A DNA stretch of 64,000 nt, from positions 124,001 to 188,000 of the forward strand of contig CAWFGV010000011.1 of assembly GCA_963815445.1 (NCBI GenBank). The letters are read 5' to 3'. This document shows positions 46,073-56,066 of the stretch, in pieces. The notes below the pieces were generated by a model, which saw nothing but the letters and a program-made list of their open reading frames with translations, did not search any database and had not been told where the DNA came from. A program made the position numbers and the translations under genes. Within the stretch, counting starts at the first letter, position 1, and every line of letters starts with the position of its first letter. The stretch is from JANLYC01 sp963815445 (GTDB lineage: Bacteria; Actinomycetota; Actinomycetes; Propionibacteriales; Nocardioidaceae).

Positions 46073-49023
46073 GCGCCGTACCCCCGTCCGGCGGAACGGG
46101 GCGGGGCAGCGAGGAAGGCCGGATGGCCCGGCTCGGGTTTGCCGATCCTGCCGCCGCCAGCACGAACTGGTTGGCCTTGGGTTGCTCTGACGACGAGCAA
46201 CTGCTGACCAGCGTTGCTTCGGCGGCCGACCCGGACCAGGCGTTGGCCTCGTTCGCCGACCTGATGGCCAAGGCCCCCGACGCGGCGACCCTGCGGGCTA
46301 CCGTCGGCGCGCAACCTGAGGTGGGGCGGCGGCTGGCGCTGGTCATGGGTGCCTCCACCGCGCTCGCGGATCATCTGCTGCGGCACCCCGAAGACTGGGC
46401 AGAGCTGGCCGACCCGGACCTGGATGCCGTCCGACCGACGGCGGCAGGACTCGCCCACGAACTGGCCAAGGCGCAGGACCGGGACGACCTCCGGCGGATC
46501 TACCGTCGGTTGCTGCTGCGACTGGCGGCCCGTGACCTGTCGATGGAGCTGCGGGTCGAGGACGCTGCCGCGGAGCTCGCTGATCTCGCCGGAGGCACGA
46601 TCGACGCCGCCCTGGCGATTGCCGGTGAGGAAGTTCGCGAGCCCACCGACACGTTCCGGCTGAGCGTGATCGGGATGGGCAAGTGCGGCGCGCGCGAGCT
46701 CAACTACGTGAGCGACGTCGACGTGATCTTTGTCTATGAGCCTGTCGACGGGGCCGACGAGCTCGCGGCGATGCGGGCAGCGACCGCGGTGGCGGCGGCG
46801 ATGATGCGGATCTGCTCCGACCACACCCGGGAAGGCACCCTGTGGCCGGTCGACGCCGCCCTGCGTCCCGAAGGGAAGTCAGGACCGCTGGTCCGGACGC
46901 TCGCAAGCCACGCGACGTACTACGAGCGCTGGGCCAAGACCTGGGAGTTCCAGGCGCTGCTGAAGGCGCGGCCCATCGCCGGTGACCCCGATCTCGGCCG
47001 GCGCTACATGGACACGATCGCCCCGCTCGTGTGGTCCGCCGCCGAGCGGCCAGGCTTCGTCGTGGACGTGCGCGCGATGCGGCGCCGCGTGCTCGACCAC
47101 ATTCCCTCGGGTGAGGCGGACCGGCAGATCAAGCTCGGTCCCGGCGGCCTACGGGACATCGAGTTCGCCGTCCAGCTGTTGCAGCTGGTGCACGGACGCT
47201 CCGACACCAGCCTGCGCTCACCCAACACCTTGCGCGCCCTGTCAGCGCTGACGGCCGGAGGGTACGTCGGGCGCGACGACGGTGCAGCGCTGGCCGACGC
47301 CTACCGGTTCCTCCGCACGCTCGAGCATCGGCTGCAGCTGATCCATCTGCGACGGACCCACACGATGCCCGCCGACGAGGAGTCGCTGCGGGCACTCGGA
47401 CGCTCGCTGGGCCGACTGAATGACCCCGTAGCGGCACTGACCCGCCAGTGGAAGGCGCACGCCAGGGAAGTCCGGCGACTGCACGAGAAGCTGTTCTACC
47501 GGCCGCTGCTCGAAGCGGTCGCCGCTCTCCCTGGCAGCGAGGCGCGGCTCACCACCGACGCGGCCCGGGAGCGGTTGGAGGCCCTGGGGTATGTCGACCC
47601 CGGTGCGGCGCTGCGTCACCTCGAGGCGCTGACGTCCGGGGTCTCACGACGCGCCGCGATCCAGCGCACCCTGCTTCCCGCCATGCTCGGGTGGTTCGCG
47701 GACGCCCCCAACCCCGACATCGGGCTGTTGGGCTTCCACCAGCTCAGTGACGCGCTCGGGTCGTCCCACTGGTACCTGCGCATGCTCCGCGACGAGGGCG
47801 CGGCGGCCGAACGGCTGGCCACCCTGCTGGCGACCAGCCGGTACGCGACCGACTTGATGATGCGTGCGCCCGAGGTGAGCGGCCTGCTGGCCCATGACGG
47901 AGACCTCACACTGTCCGACAGCGACGCGTTGGTCGCCGAGTGCCGACGGGCCGCGCTGCGTCAACAGGATCCGGTCGAGGCCAGCACCGCCATTCGGGCC
48001 GTGCGGCGGCGAGAGCTCTTCCGGGTCGCCGCGGCGGACGTCTTCGGGTTGGTCGACGTCGAGACGGTGGGTCGGACGCTGTCGGGAATCGCCCGCGCCA
48101 CGCTCGAGGGCGGGCTGGCGGCGGCGCAGGCAACCATCGCGTCCGAACGGCGAGGCGACCTGCCGACGCGGATCGCGGTGATCGCGATGGGCCGACTCGG
48201 TGGCCTGGAGATGTCCTACGCGAGCGACGCCGACGTCTTGTTCGTGCACGATCCGCTTCCCGGTGCCGATGAGCGAGAGGCCGCCGAAGTGGCCTTCGCG
48301 GTGGTCAACGAGATGCGTCGGCTGTTGGCAGTTCCGGGGCCGGACCCGGCCCTCGACATCGATGCCGACCTGCGGCCGGAGGGCCGGCAGGGGCCGCTGG
48401 TCCGAACCCTCGCGTCCTACGCCGCCTACTACGAGCGCTGGTCGCAGGTATGGGAGGCGCAGGCACTGCTGCGGGCAACGCCGGTGGCCGGCGACCCTCA
48501 GGTGGGGGAAGACTTCGCGGCCCTCGTCGATCCGCTGCGGTATCCCGCCAAGGGGATGGACGCCGCCGCCGTGGCCGAGGTACGCCGGATCAAGGCCCGG
48601 ATCGATGCCGAGCGGTTGCCTCGTGGCGCGGACCGGTCGACCCACCTCAAGCTCGGGTCCGGCGGACTGGCTGACGTGGAGTGGACCGTGCAGCTCCTGC
48701 AGATGCGCCACGGTCACGACCACCCAGGCCTGCGGACCACGCAGACCATGCAGGCGCTCGAAGCTGGGGTCGCGGACCAGCTGATCAGTCGGGCGGATGC
48801 CGCGGAACTCGCGGCGGCCTGGCGGTCCGCCAGCAAGATCCGCAACGCCATCATGTTGGTCCGGGGTCGTCCGTCCGACAGCTTGCCCACGCAGGCAGCG
48901 GACCGCCGCGGAGTCGCCTTCCTGTGTGGGTATGCCGTCGATGACGCCGGCCGTCTCAGTGAGGACTATCGACGGGTCTCGAGACGGGCCAAGGGCGCCG
49001 TCGACCGGGTGTTCTGGGCCTAG
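46069..49023 (+). CDS. glnE: Glutamine synthetase adenylyltransferase / adenylyl-removing enzyme
   Basis: Switches glutamine synthetase activity by adding or removing AMP. The 984 residues contain two nucleotidyltransferase domains: the deadenylylating one with GMGKCGARELNYVSDVDV (near 200) and the adenylylating one with AMGRLGGLEMSYASDADV (near 705), each followed by a helical domain. The GTG at 46069 overlaps the preceding stop, and mycobacterial GlnE has a similar N-terminal lead. An ATG at 46123 with GAGGAAGG upstream is the alternative. Its real target GlnA1 is outside the window. Confidence 0.96.
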   Translation: MSAVPPSGGTGRGSEEGRMARLGFADPAAASTNWLALGCSDDEQLLTSVASAADPDQALASFADLMAKAPDAATLRATVGAQPEVGRRLALVMGASTALADHLLRHPEDWAELADPDLDAVRPTAAGLAHELAKAQDRDDLRRIYRRLLLRLAARDLSMELRVEDAAAELADLAGGTIDAALAIAGEEVREPTDTFRLSVIGMGKCGARELNYVSDVDVIFVYEPVDGADELAAMRAATAVAAAMMRICSDHTREGTLWPVDAALRPEGKSGPLVRTLASHATYYERWAKTWEFQALLKARPIAGDPDLGRRYMDTIAPLVWSAAERPGFVVDVRAMRRRVLDHIPSGEADRQIKLGPGGLRDIEFAVQLLQLVHGRSDTSLRSPNTLRALSALTAGGYVGRDDGAALADAYRFLRTLEHRLQLIHLRRTHTMPADEESLRALGRSLGRLNDPVAALTRQWKAHAREVRRLHEKLFYRPLLEAVAALPGSEARLTTDAARERLEALGYVDPGAALRHLEALTSGVSRRAAIQRTLLPAMLGWFADAPNPDIGLLGFHQLSDALGSSHWYLRMLRDEGAAAERLATLLATSRYATDLMMRAPEVSGLLAHDGDLTLSDSDALVAECRRAALRQQDPVEASTAIRAVRRRELFRVAAADVFGLVDVETVGRTLSGIARATLEGGLAAAQATIASERRGDLPTRIAVIAMGRLGGLEMSYASDADVLFVHDPLPGADEREAAEVAFAVVNEMRRLLAVPGPDPALDIDADLRPEGRQGPLVRTLASYAAYYERWSQVWEAQALLRATPVAGDPQVGEDFAALVDPLRYPAKGMDAAAVAEVRRIKARIDAERLPRGADRSTHLKLGSGGLADVEWTVQLLQMRHGHDHPGLRTTQTMQALEAGVADQLISRADAAELAAAWRSASKIRNAIMLVRGRPSDSLPTQAADRRGVAFLCGYAVDDAGRLSEDYRRVSRRAKGAVDRVFWA

Positions 49024-49053
49024 CCGCCACGCGCGCGCCTCGCGCTGACGAGG

Positions 49054-49377
49054 CTAGTTCTTCGTGACGTGCTTGATGACGCGCTGCCCGGGGGCAGGGG
49101 TCTTCGGGGCATGGATGAGTCGGTCGCGTTCGCGGGGGGTGAGACCGCCCCACACTCCGTAGGGCTCCTGCACCATCAGTGCATGCTCACGGCACCTCGC
49201 CAGGACCGGGCAGTGCTCGCAGTACTGCTTGGCCTGGAGCTCACGCCGCTGCCGCACCGGGCCACGCTCGGAGTCGGGCGGGAAGAAGACCTCGGGGTCG
49301 ATCTGACGACATACTCCGTCGTATTGCCACTCCCAGTTGTCGATGACCGGAGTGGGGAGACGGCTGAGGTTCGCCAT
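49054..49377 (-). CDS. WhiB-family Fe-S transcription factor
   Basis: A 107-residue actinobacterial regulator with a redox- or NO-sensitive 4Fe-4S cluster. The four ligands are Cys23, Cys53, Cys56 and Cys62 (one Cys, then CxxC, then Cys), followed by the G(V/I)WGG turn (YGVWGGLT) and a basic C-terminal tail that meets DNA. GAAGGGAG precedes the ATG. Long 550-base non-coding region upstream implies complex control. The subclass (WhiB1/WblE-like versus others) is not fixed. Confidence 0.96.
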   Translation of the reverse strand: MANLSRLPTPVIDNWEWQYDGVCRQIDPEVFFPPDSERGPVRQRRELQAKQYCEHCPVLARCREHALMVQEPYGVWGGLTPRERDRLIHAPKTPAPGQRVIKHVTKN

Positions 49378-49932
49378 GTCACATCTCCCTTCGAACGAGC
49401 CGAAGCTCGGGAGGATCTGCCTTCATGTCGCGCGGAGTACCCATGCTCCGCCGGGCTAAACCCCTGCTCAAGCCCGGTGATCGTTCTGCAGAGGTTTCGC
49501 GGGGAACGCCGTTGGCTCGCCGAGCGCCAGAAGGGCCCGAGGCCGCAACCCCCCGCAGCCTCGGGCCCCACTCCCTCTGGGGGGTGTGGCTGCAACCGGG
49601 TACGGGCTGCAACGCCTCATGGTGCCGCCGTCCGTCACCACCGAGACGATGACGGATTCACGCGCCGCCGCAGCGGTCGAGCACCTGACAACCAACCTAG
49701 GTGTGGGGCATCTGCTGGCGGATCGGTCGAAAGCACCGGCTCCCGGCCCGATGGGGGCAATACGAATGTCCGTTCACCCGATACCGGAGGGGTGGCGTCG
49801 CGCGGGTCCGTTCCGGGGCGAGTCCGTTCGGCTGATTGCGGGTAGTCGTTCGGCTCGAACCGGACGGAAAGGGTTTCGCCGGGTATCGGTGGATGGAACC
49901 CTCTTGTGCATGAGAGCGATCGGAGGAGAACG
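49378..49932. other. Non-coding region between whiB and the GGDEF gene, with one strong hairpin
   Basis: 555 bases without a credible gene. It holds a perfect 11-bp stem, GGGCCCGAGGC (49533-49543) with its complement at 49558-49568, around a 14-base loop containing six C in a row. A small CGAGCTTCGGCTCG-type stem lies just before whiB on its strand. The stretch should carry the divergent promoters of whiB and the GGDEF gene; an sRNA is possible. Confidence 0.5.
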
Positions 49933-50466
49933 ATGACACTTCGCGACGTGGCGGGGGACGTGATGCGCCGCCAGGAGCCAGCCCGGGCGCATGAGCAGGT
50001 CTGGGCCGAGCGCGGCAAGCTTCTCCGCACCGATCGGCTCACCGGCCTGAACAACCAGCTCGGATGGGACGAGGCGCTCGACGAGGCCATGTTCTCCGCG
50101 GCCCGATTCGGTGGCCCACTGGTCGTCGCCCGCATCGACCTCGACCAGAGCGCAGGGGAGGACCTGCGGTCCTCGACCTTCCCCGTGACCGCGTTCGCCA
50201 GTCGGGCCCGGCGCGCGGTACGCAACGCCGACATCTTCGCCCGGCTGGATGGGCACGCCCTCGTGGTGGCGCTGTCCCGGTGTCCGCGCCCTGTCGCCGC
50301 CAGCATCCTCGAGCGCATTCGGACCTCTGTCGGTGACGGCGAGACCTGCTCGGTCGGGTGGGCAGTCTGGGATCGGCACGAGCCCGCCGAGTCGCTCATG
50401 GCGCGGGCCCAACAGGCGCTCGCGCTGGCTCTGGACGCCGGCGGCAACCAGGTCGTCGCGGCCTGA
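49933..50466 (+). CDS. Degenerate GGDEF-domain protein
   Basis: A 177-residue single-domain protein of diguanylate-cyclase fold. The DRLTGLNNQLGWDEAL helix marks the start of the domain. Where active enzymes have GGDEF, it reads FARLDGHALVVAL, so cyclic-di-GMP synthesis is very unlikely. It might bind GTP or act as a partner. GGAGGAG precedes the ATG at 49933. It converges on a full GAF-GGDEF-GAF protein. Confidence 0.75.
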   Translation: MTLRDVAGDVMRRQEPARAHEQVWAERGKLLRTDRLTGLNNQLGWDEALDEAMFSAARFGGPLVVARIDLDQSAGEDLRSSTFPVTAFASRARRAVRNADIFARLDGHALVVALSRCPRPVAASILERIRTSVGDGETCSVGWAVWDRHEPAESLMARAQQALALALDAGGNQVVAA

Positions 50467-50577
50467 TCGGTCGCACCACAACAGCTACACGCCGACACGG
50501 CCCAACGACCAGAACGACCCACGCCACGCGACCTGTCAGCGTGAGCCGACGTCGCTCAGACCCAGTCGGTGCGTGCC

Positions 50578-52140
50578 TCAGTCCTGGGCGCCCCCAGGTA
50601 CGTCAGGGATCTGCAGTGCGAAACTCACCAGCGCCAGGAGCAAGGCCTGGGCATGGTGCAGCTCCGGCGTCAACGCATCGCCGAACACCTCGACCAGCCA
50701 CGGTGTGCCAGTGGTGTCGACGCCGCCGGCTGCGATTCCGACCCGGAAGCCCGTCTCCACGAGGAAACGTCGTTCTGCGTCGTCACCCTGAAGTGCGTCG
50801 GCGACGTACGAACCGCCGCGGACGGCATGCGCGCTCGCGGGAAAGTCGGCGAGCCGGTAGCCCCCGGTCACCAAAGTGGTCGGTTGCCACTGGCCGTCCC
50901 GGGTCTCCTCGTCGCGTGGAGTGCCGCAGAACCGGTCATGGATCAGCTCGCCGCTGACCTCGCTGACCCACCAGGCAGCGCCGTTGGAGGTCTCGCACAC
51001 GGTTGCAGCCACCCGTGACAGGCGCTGGCCTACGGGTCCGGGCTCGGCCAGGATGCCCTCGGTCAGCGTGGTGACGGCGTCGGCCAGCTCGCGGAAGTCG
51101 GTAGCGGTCCGGCGAGAACCCGGCAAGCGCGCCCGGGTGGGCAGCGTGGTGTCACGCCCCGCCAGCTTGTGCCGGTACTGCTCGGCGTCCGCGAGACGCA
51201 GCAGTGCCCGGACCTGCTCGGCGGGATCGAGGTCGAGGCGGTTGAGCTCGGCGCGACTCGCGACACCGCAGGAGAGCCCGTCGCCCTGGCCGAGCATCGA
51301 GGCGGCCTGGAGCAGGTGGCCCATCTGCTCCTCCACGTCCTCCGGCGCCGCGTCGGGGATGGCCAACACGAACTCGTCGCCACCGATCCGGCCGGCGAGA
51401 GCTTCCGGGAAATGGCTCGCCGAGGTCGACACCAGGACGCCGATCTCGCGCAGGAGGCGGTCGCCGGCTGGGTGGCCCAGCCGGTCGTTGACGGCCTTGA
51501 GGTTGTTGACGTCGCACAGCACGACCGTCAGTCGTGGAGCCAGCGCAGGGTCCAAAGCCCAGGTCAGCAGCTGCTCGTCGACAGATCGACGGTTGGCCAT
51601 CTCGGTGAGCGGATCGGTGTAGGCGAGGGTGTGCAGCTGGCGGTGGTAGTCCACGCGCGAGATACCAGCCGCCAGGTACTCACCGACCAGGGCACTCATC
51701 GTCAGGGCCTGGTCGTCGAAGCCGTCCTCACTCTTGCGTGTGAGGTAGAGAACGCCCCAGAGTCGGTCGGCGACGACGATCGGAAAACTGGCAGCCGATC
51801 CCTGCCCCGATGCCGTGAGCAGCTTGCGGTCGTAGTCCTGGAGGTCATCGGAGAGGCAGCCTGTCCACAACGGCGCGTCCTCAGAGACAGCTTGCGCCCG
51901 GCTCTGCTCGGCAACGGGGAAGGACTCGCGGCCCTCCCAGGGGTCCTGGTTGGCCACGGCACCCATCCGGGCGACGACGTCCACGCGACCGTGTCGGTGG
52001 TCGATTCGCCCGACGTACGCACCGTCGGCAGGAAGGTCGTTCTCGAGGTACTCCATGACCACGTCGAGGAGGTTTCCGAGGTCGCCGGCAGCGCGCGTGG
52101 CATGAGCCAGCGCGTGCAGCCGGTCCGGGACGTCGCCCAT
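50578..52140 (-). CDS. GAF-GGDEF-GAF diguanylate cyclase
   Basis: A 520-residue soluble signalling protein. An N-terminal GAF domain (about 10-160), a GGDEF domain with an intact RIGGDEF site (about 170-310) and a second GAF-like domain (about 350-515). No membrane segment. The intact site predicts cyclic-di-GMP synthesis, controlled by ligands of the flanking GAF domains. No EAL domain is present. The ATG at 52140 lies in a 158-base divergent gap with a polysaccharide deacetylase. Confidence 0.9.
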   Translation of the reverse strand: MGDVPDRLHALAHATRAAGDLGNLLDVVMEYLENDLPADGAYVGRIDHRHGRVDVVARMGAVANQDPWEGRESFPVAEQSRAQAVSEDAPLWTGCLSDDLQDYDRKLLTASGQGSAASFPIVVADRLWGVLYLTRKSEDGFDDQALTMSALVGEYLAAGISRVDYHRQLHTLAYTDPLTEMANRRSVDEQLLTWALDPALAPRLTVVLCDVNNLKAVNDRLGHPAGDRLLREIGVLVSTSASHFPEALAGRIGGDEFVLAIPDAAPEDVEEQMGHLLQAASMLGQGDGLSCGVASRAELNRLDLDPAEQVRALLRLADAEQYRHKLAGRDTTLPTRARLPGSRRTATDFRELADAVTTLTEGILAEPGPVGQRLSRVAATVCETSNGAAWWVSEVSGELIHDRFCGTPRDEETRDGQWQPTTLVTGGYRLADFPASAHAVRGGSYVADALQGDDAERRFLVETGFRVGIAAGGVDTTGTPWLVEVFGDALTPELHHAQALLLALVSFALQIPDVPGGAQD

Positions 52141-52298
52141 AGCCTAATTCTGCCGTCTCCGACCGTCAGAATGCGCGATGACCTCCGGATATGGGCCGTT
52201 GGGATGGTAGGCATGGGCCGTTCGTCGCCCCCGTCATCGATTAGCCTCGGGAGCCACACCCGGCCTGGACCATGGCCACAGACTCTGGAGGCTCCGCT

Positions 52299-53048
52299 GT
52301 GACCATCCTCTGCTACCACTCGGTCGACCCCGGCTGGGAGTCCCCGCTGTCGATCCGGCCGGAGGAGCTCGAGGCGCACTGCGCGTGGATCGCGCGGCGC
52401 CGCACGGTGCTTCCCCTTCCCGAGGCTGTGAGCAGGATGGATGGGCAGGGACGACTGCCGCGGCGAACGGCAGCGCTCACCTTCGACGACGGGTTCGCCG
52501 ACAACTTGTCGCGCGGCTGGCCGATCCTGCGTCGCCACGGCATCCCGATGACCGTGTTCCTCGTGGCGCAGACCCTCACCGACGAAGGCTTGGGCGTGCA
52601 CTGGGTCAAGACGCCTCCGTCCTGGCCGCTCACCACGCTGACGGTCGAGCAAGTGCTGGAGATGCAGGCGGGCGGGGTCGACTTCCAGTCGCACAGCTGG
52701 GCGCACCGCGACCTCCCCGAGCTCGGTTTCGATGCGTGTGTCGAGGATCTGCGCCGTAGCCGCGAGTTCCTCGAGGACCTCCTGCACGGGCCGGTGCCGT
52801 TTCTCGCCTACCCCCGGGGCCTGCACGACGAGCAGGTTCGCCAGGCCACCGAGAAGGCCGGCTACTCGCACGGGTTCGCGCTGCCGGAGGGACCCGAGAA
52901 ACCGGGTCCGTTCGCCGTCCCGCGGGTCGGGGTCCACCGTGGCAACCGACCCGCCGTGTTGGCCGTGAAGTCGTCCCGCTCGTACCTCTCGCTCCGGAAC
53001 GGTCGCCTCGGTGAACTGGTCAGATCGACTCGCCGCCGGCTGCGGTAG
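52299..53048 (+). CDS. Polysaccharide deacetylase (NodB homology, CE4)
   Basis: A 249-residue CE4-fold enzyme that removes acetyl groups from surface glycans. ALTFDDGFADN contains the catalytic base and the metal Asp; SHSWAHRDL is the HxxxxH-type metal motif. FLAYPRGLHDE follows as the third motif. No signal peptide is evident. GGAGG seven bases before the GTG at 52299 decides the start. It opens a region with flippase and sulfotransferase genes. Confidence 0.88.
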   Translation: MTILCYHSVDPGWESPLSIRPEELEAHCAWIARRRTVLPLPEAVSRMDGQGRLPRRTAALTFDDGFADNLSRGWPILRRHGIPMTVFLVAQTLTDEGLGVHWVKTPPSWPLTTLTVEQVLEMQAGGVDFQSHSWAHRDLPELGFDACVEDLRRSREFLEDLLHGPVPFLAYPRGLHDEQVRQATEKAGYSHGFALPEGPEKPGPFAVPRVGVHRGNRPAVLAVKSSRSYLSLRNGRLGELVRSTRRRLR

Positions 53049-53181
53049 CGGGGTGTGATCAGGCTGTGGCCGGGTTGACTCACCGTGATCGGTGCAGGTC
53101 AATCGGGTAATCCAGGCGCGAAACAGCTCCTTTGACTCCTAATCTTCCCTCAACAGGTATACATACTCGGAGGGGTCCGTT

Positions 53182-54318
53182 ATGAAGTTGTGTCGGTCTT
53201 TGGCTGCCGTCGGTGGCTTGGTTTTGTCAATCGTGGGAGCAGCGGCACTCGCCTCGCCTGTCTCTGCGGCGTTCTACAGCGATCCGTTGCCGAACCGCGC
53301 GTTTGTCGCCGACGGCCCGGTGCACAGCTCCGTGGGGAGCGCCACCACGGAATACGTGGGCGGACTCTTCTTGGGCGGGGGCGGCGTCGCTGCCCTCAAC
53401 CCGGCGACCGGGGTCGCGAACTGGACGGTGGCCACGAACGGCGACGTGCGGGCGATGGCCCTGTCGTCGGACGGCGCCACGCTGTTCATCGGCGGCGCGT
53501 TCACCACGGCCGGCGGTGCCACGCACCGACACCTGGCTGCCGTGAACACCACCACGGGCGCAGTCATCACCACCTGGAAGGCCAGTACCGGTGGAATGGT
53601 CCGGGACATGGTGGTCAGCGGTGACACCCTGTACGTCGGTGGAACCTTCGGCGCAGTGAACGGCACCTCCGAAAAGGGTCTAGGCGCGATCATCGCGTCG
53701 ACCGGCAAGTCGCTGCCCGGCTTCACAGCTTTCACCGACAAGAACGTCTGGGGCATGGCCCTCACGCCGACCGCGCTGATCATCACCGGGAACTTCACCC
53801 TGGTCAACAACCAGGCCCGGGCCTCGATCGCGTCGTTCACGCTGGGAACCAACCAGCTCACCTCATGGGCGCCGCGGCGCCTGTGCTCCGGCTGCAACTC
53901 CTACTGGGATGTCGTGGTCGACGGGACCAACGCGTATGTCGGGACGTCCGGTCCGGGCGGCAACCTGGGCGCGTTCAACCTCGTCACCGGCAACAACCCG
54001 TGGCGCTACGTCCACGCCGACGGTGACGTCCAGGCGGTCGGGATGACCGGCGACGGGCTCATCTACATCGGTGGTCACTTCGGGCAGTTCGTCGGCAACA
54101 GCGCCAACCCGCGCACCGTGCTCGCTGCGGTCAACGCGAGCACAGGTCAGGTCGACCCGAACTTCCACCCGAAGGTCTACGGGCTCTACCCCGGTGCATG
54201 GACGATCTCGTCGTCTGCCGGAGTGCTGTTTGGCGGCGGTGACTTCAACGGCGTGGGCACGGGGCCGAACGGTGCGAACAACAAGGTCCCCTACCTCACT
54301 GCCTTCGGCACCATCTGA
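53182..54318 (+). CDS. Secreted beta-propeller-like repeat protein
   Basis: A 378-residue exported protein. The signal peptide is 1-29 (ending SPVSA). The mature chain is a series of about 40-50-residue repeats with the pattern LYVGGTFGAVNG / LFIGGAFTTAGG / IYIGGHFGQFVG, each followed by LAAVNxxTG. These are delta-60/propeller-type blades seen in extracellular actinobacterial proteins. No enzyme motif. GGAGGGG precedes the ATG, and TATACA lies just upstream. It is probably surface bound, but lacks an LPXTG or other anchor. Confidence 0.75.
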   Translation: MKLCRSLAAVGGLVLSIVGAAALASPVSAAFYSDPLPNRAFVADGPVHSSVGSATTEYVGGLFLGGGGVAALNPATGVANWTVATNGDVRAMALSSDGATLFIGGAFTTAGGATHRHLAAVNTTTGAVITTWKASTGGMVRDMVVSGDTLYVGGTFGAVNGTSEKGLGAIIASTGKSLPGFTAFTDKNVWGMALTPTALIITGNFTLVNNQARASIASFTLGTNQLTSWAPRRLCSGCNSYWDVVVDGTNAYVGTSGPGGNLGAFNLVTGNNPWRYVHADGDVQAVGMTGDGLIYIGGHFGQFVGNSANPRTVLAAVNASTGQVDPNFHPKVYGLYPGAWTISSSAGVLFGGGDFNGVGTGPNGANNKVPYLTAFGTI

Positions 54319-54343
54319 GCCAGCAGGACCCCTCCTGCAGTCG

Positions 54344-54375
54344 AGCGCCCGATCGATATCCATCGGTCGGGCTCT
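54344..54375 (+). terminator. Stem-loop behind the propeller gene
   Basis: Eleven pairs plus a mismatch and two more (AGCGCCCGATCGAT with ATCGGTCGGGCTCT) around a four-base loop, 26 bases behind the stop. No T-tract follows. Confidence 0.55.
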
Positions 54376-54591
54376 CGGCTGTCTCGGGACTGGCTGGTCG
54401 AGACTTCGTACTGCCGCACGTCGGTGCGTAGGTCGGGCTCTTGCGCCTTCGCTTCGCTCTTGACGGCGCTTCGAGTCCTCGCCCTCCGCTCCATCGTGCG
54501 CTCGCAGATTGCTCGGAATTTCCTTGTGGATAACAGGTCTGGGGGTCGGTGCTGGCCGGAAAGTGTCGGTGGCGGGTTCTAGGTTTGGTCC

Positions 54592-55960
54592 ATGAGTACG
54601 ACGCAGGATCCGCCACCGACCGTGGGCATCGACGATGCCTACGGCCGGACCTTCGCGGACGTGCGGAGCCGGCTCGCTGATCTCGTCGATGCCCCGACCT
54701 GGTCCCTCGACGATGCCCGGTTGGACCGGCGGATCAGTGACGCGTTGGCGTTGAAGGCGCAGGTGGACGAGCTCACCGCCCGGCTGGTCGGCGAGGCCGA
54801 TGACCGCAACCTGCCCCACCGCCACGGCGCCTCCTCCACCCGGGCCCATCTGATGGGCGACCCATCGGATGTCGGCCGGTGAAGCCTCCCGCACGGTCCG
54901 CACCGCCAAGCAGCTGCACGGCACCTCCGCGGTGACCGAACCGACCCGGCGTGCCGTCGCCGCCGGAGTCGTGTCGGCTGAACAAGGAGTGGTCGTCGCG
55001 GAAGCCATCCACCGGCTCTCGGCGACCGTCGACCCCGACCGGGTCGACGTCGCCCAGGCTGACCTCATCGGCCATGCGCAGACGTTGTCGTTCACCCAGC
55101 TGCAAGTCGCAGCGAACCATCTCGTGGAAGTGGTCGACCCCGACACCGCCGACCAGCTGTTGGAGAAGCAGCTCGCTACACAGGAACGGCAGGCGTGGGC
55201 GGCGGCGGAGTTCACCGGCCAGTTCGGTGCCGACGGGATCGCCCGGGGCCGCTACGCCATGCCGAACCTCACGTTCGCGATGCTCAAGAAACACCTCGAC
55301 GCACTGGCCTCACCCCGACGCGCCGCCACCGGCACGGTAGCGACCAGGCCCCGGCGGACCCGTCGCTGGCGGAGACGACCATCGGTGACCTGCCGTACGG
55401 GAACCGGCTCGGCCAAGCGTTGTGTGAGCTGATCGAACACCTCCCCGCCGACGGACACCCCCACTACGGTGTTGCGAACGCGACCATCGTGGTCACCGTC
55501 GACGAAACCAAGCTCCGTGCCGGCGCCGGGGAAGCCACCCTCGACACCGGCGGCGCGATCTCCATCGGTGAGACCCGCCGGTTGGCGTGCAACGCCGGCC
55601 TCCTGCCCATGGTCCTCGCCGGTGACTCGAAGCATCCTGGACCTCGGCACCAGCAGGCGTCTGTTCGACCGTTACCAACGCATCGCGATGACCGTCCGCG
55701 ACCAAGGTTGCGTGTTCCCCGGCTGCGAACGACCCGCCGCCTGGTCCGAGGCACATCACCGGATCCCGTGGAGCCGCGGCGGACCCACCGACATCACCAA
55801 CGGATGCCTGCTGTGCAGCTTCCATCACCACCTCATCCACCAAGGCGCATGGGACGTGGTCCTCGCCCCCGACGGCATCACCGAAATACTGCCCCCAGCC
55901 CGCATCGACCCGCAGCGAAGACCCATCCGCCACCAACGCTTCAGCCCCCGAACCGAGTAG
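54592..55960 (+). pseudogene. DUF222-HNH endonuclease, broken by several frameshifts
   Basis: Remains of a 13E12-type protein. The N-terminal DUF222 part starts at an ATG six bases behind TAGGTT. The reading frame then changes near 54875, near 55350 and near 55625. The last part contains the HNH core GCVFPGCERPAAWSEAHHRIPWSRGGPTD and SFHHHLIH, in good shape. If joined, the pieces give about 450 residues, normal for the family. This family is highly multiplied in actinobacteria and often decays. Confidence 0.85.
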
Positions 55961-56066
55961 TCCCCGGTTGTCGGCAAGCCTGTCCTGAGCATGCCGACGG
56001 GCTCGGCCGCCGCGACCCACGGATCGAGCCTGTTATGAACTACCGTCGGACAGAGGAGGATTGGCT

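Noticed and set aside
49533..49568. Firm call of a 6C small RNA
   Set aside because: Only one of the two required C-loop hairpins is convincing on either strand, and the genomic neighbours differ from those I know for 6C; kept only as a finding.
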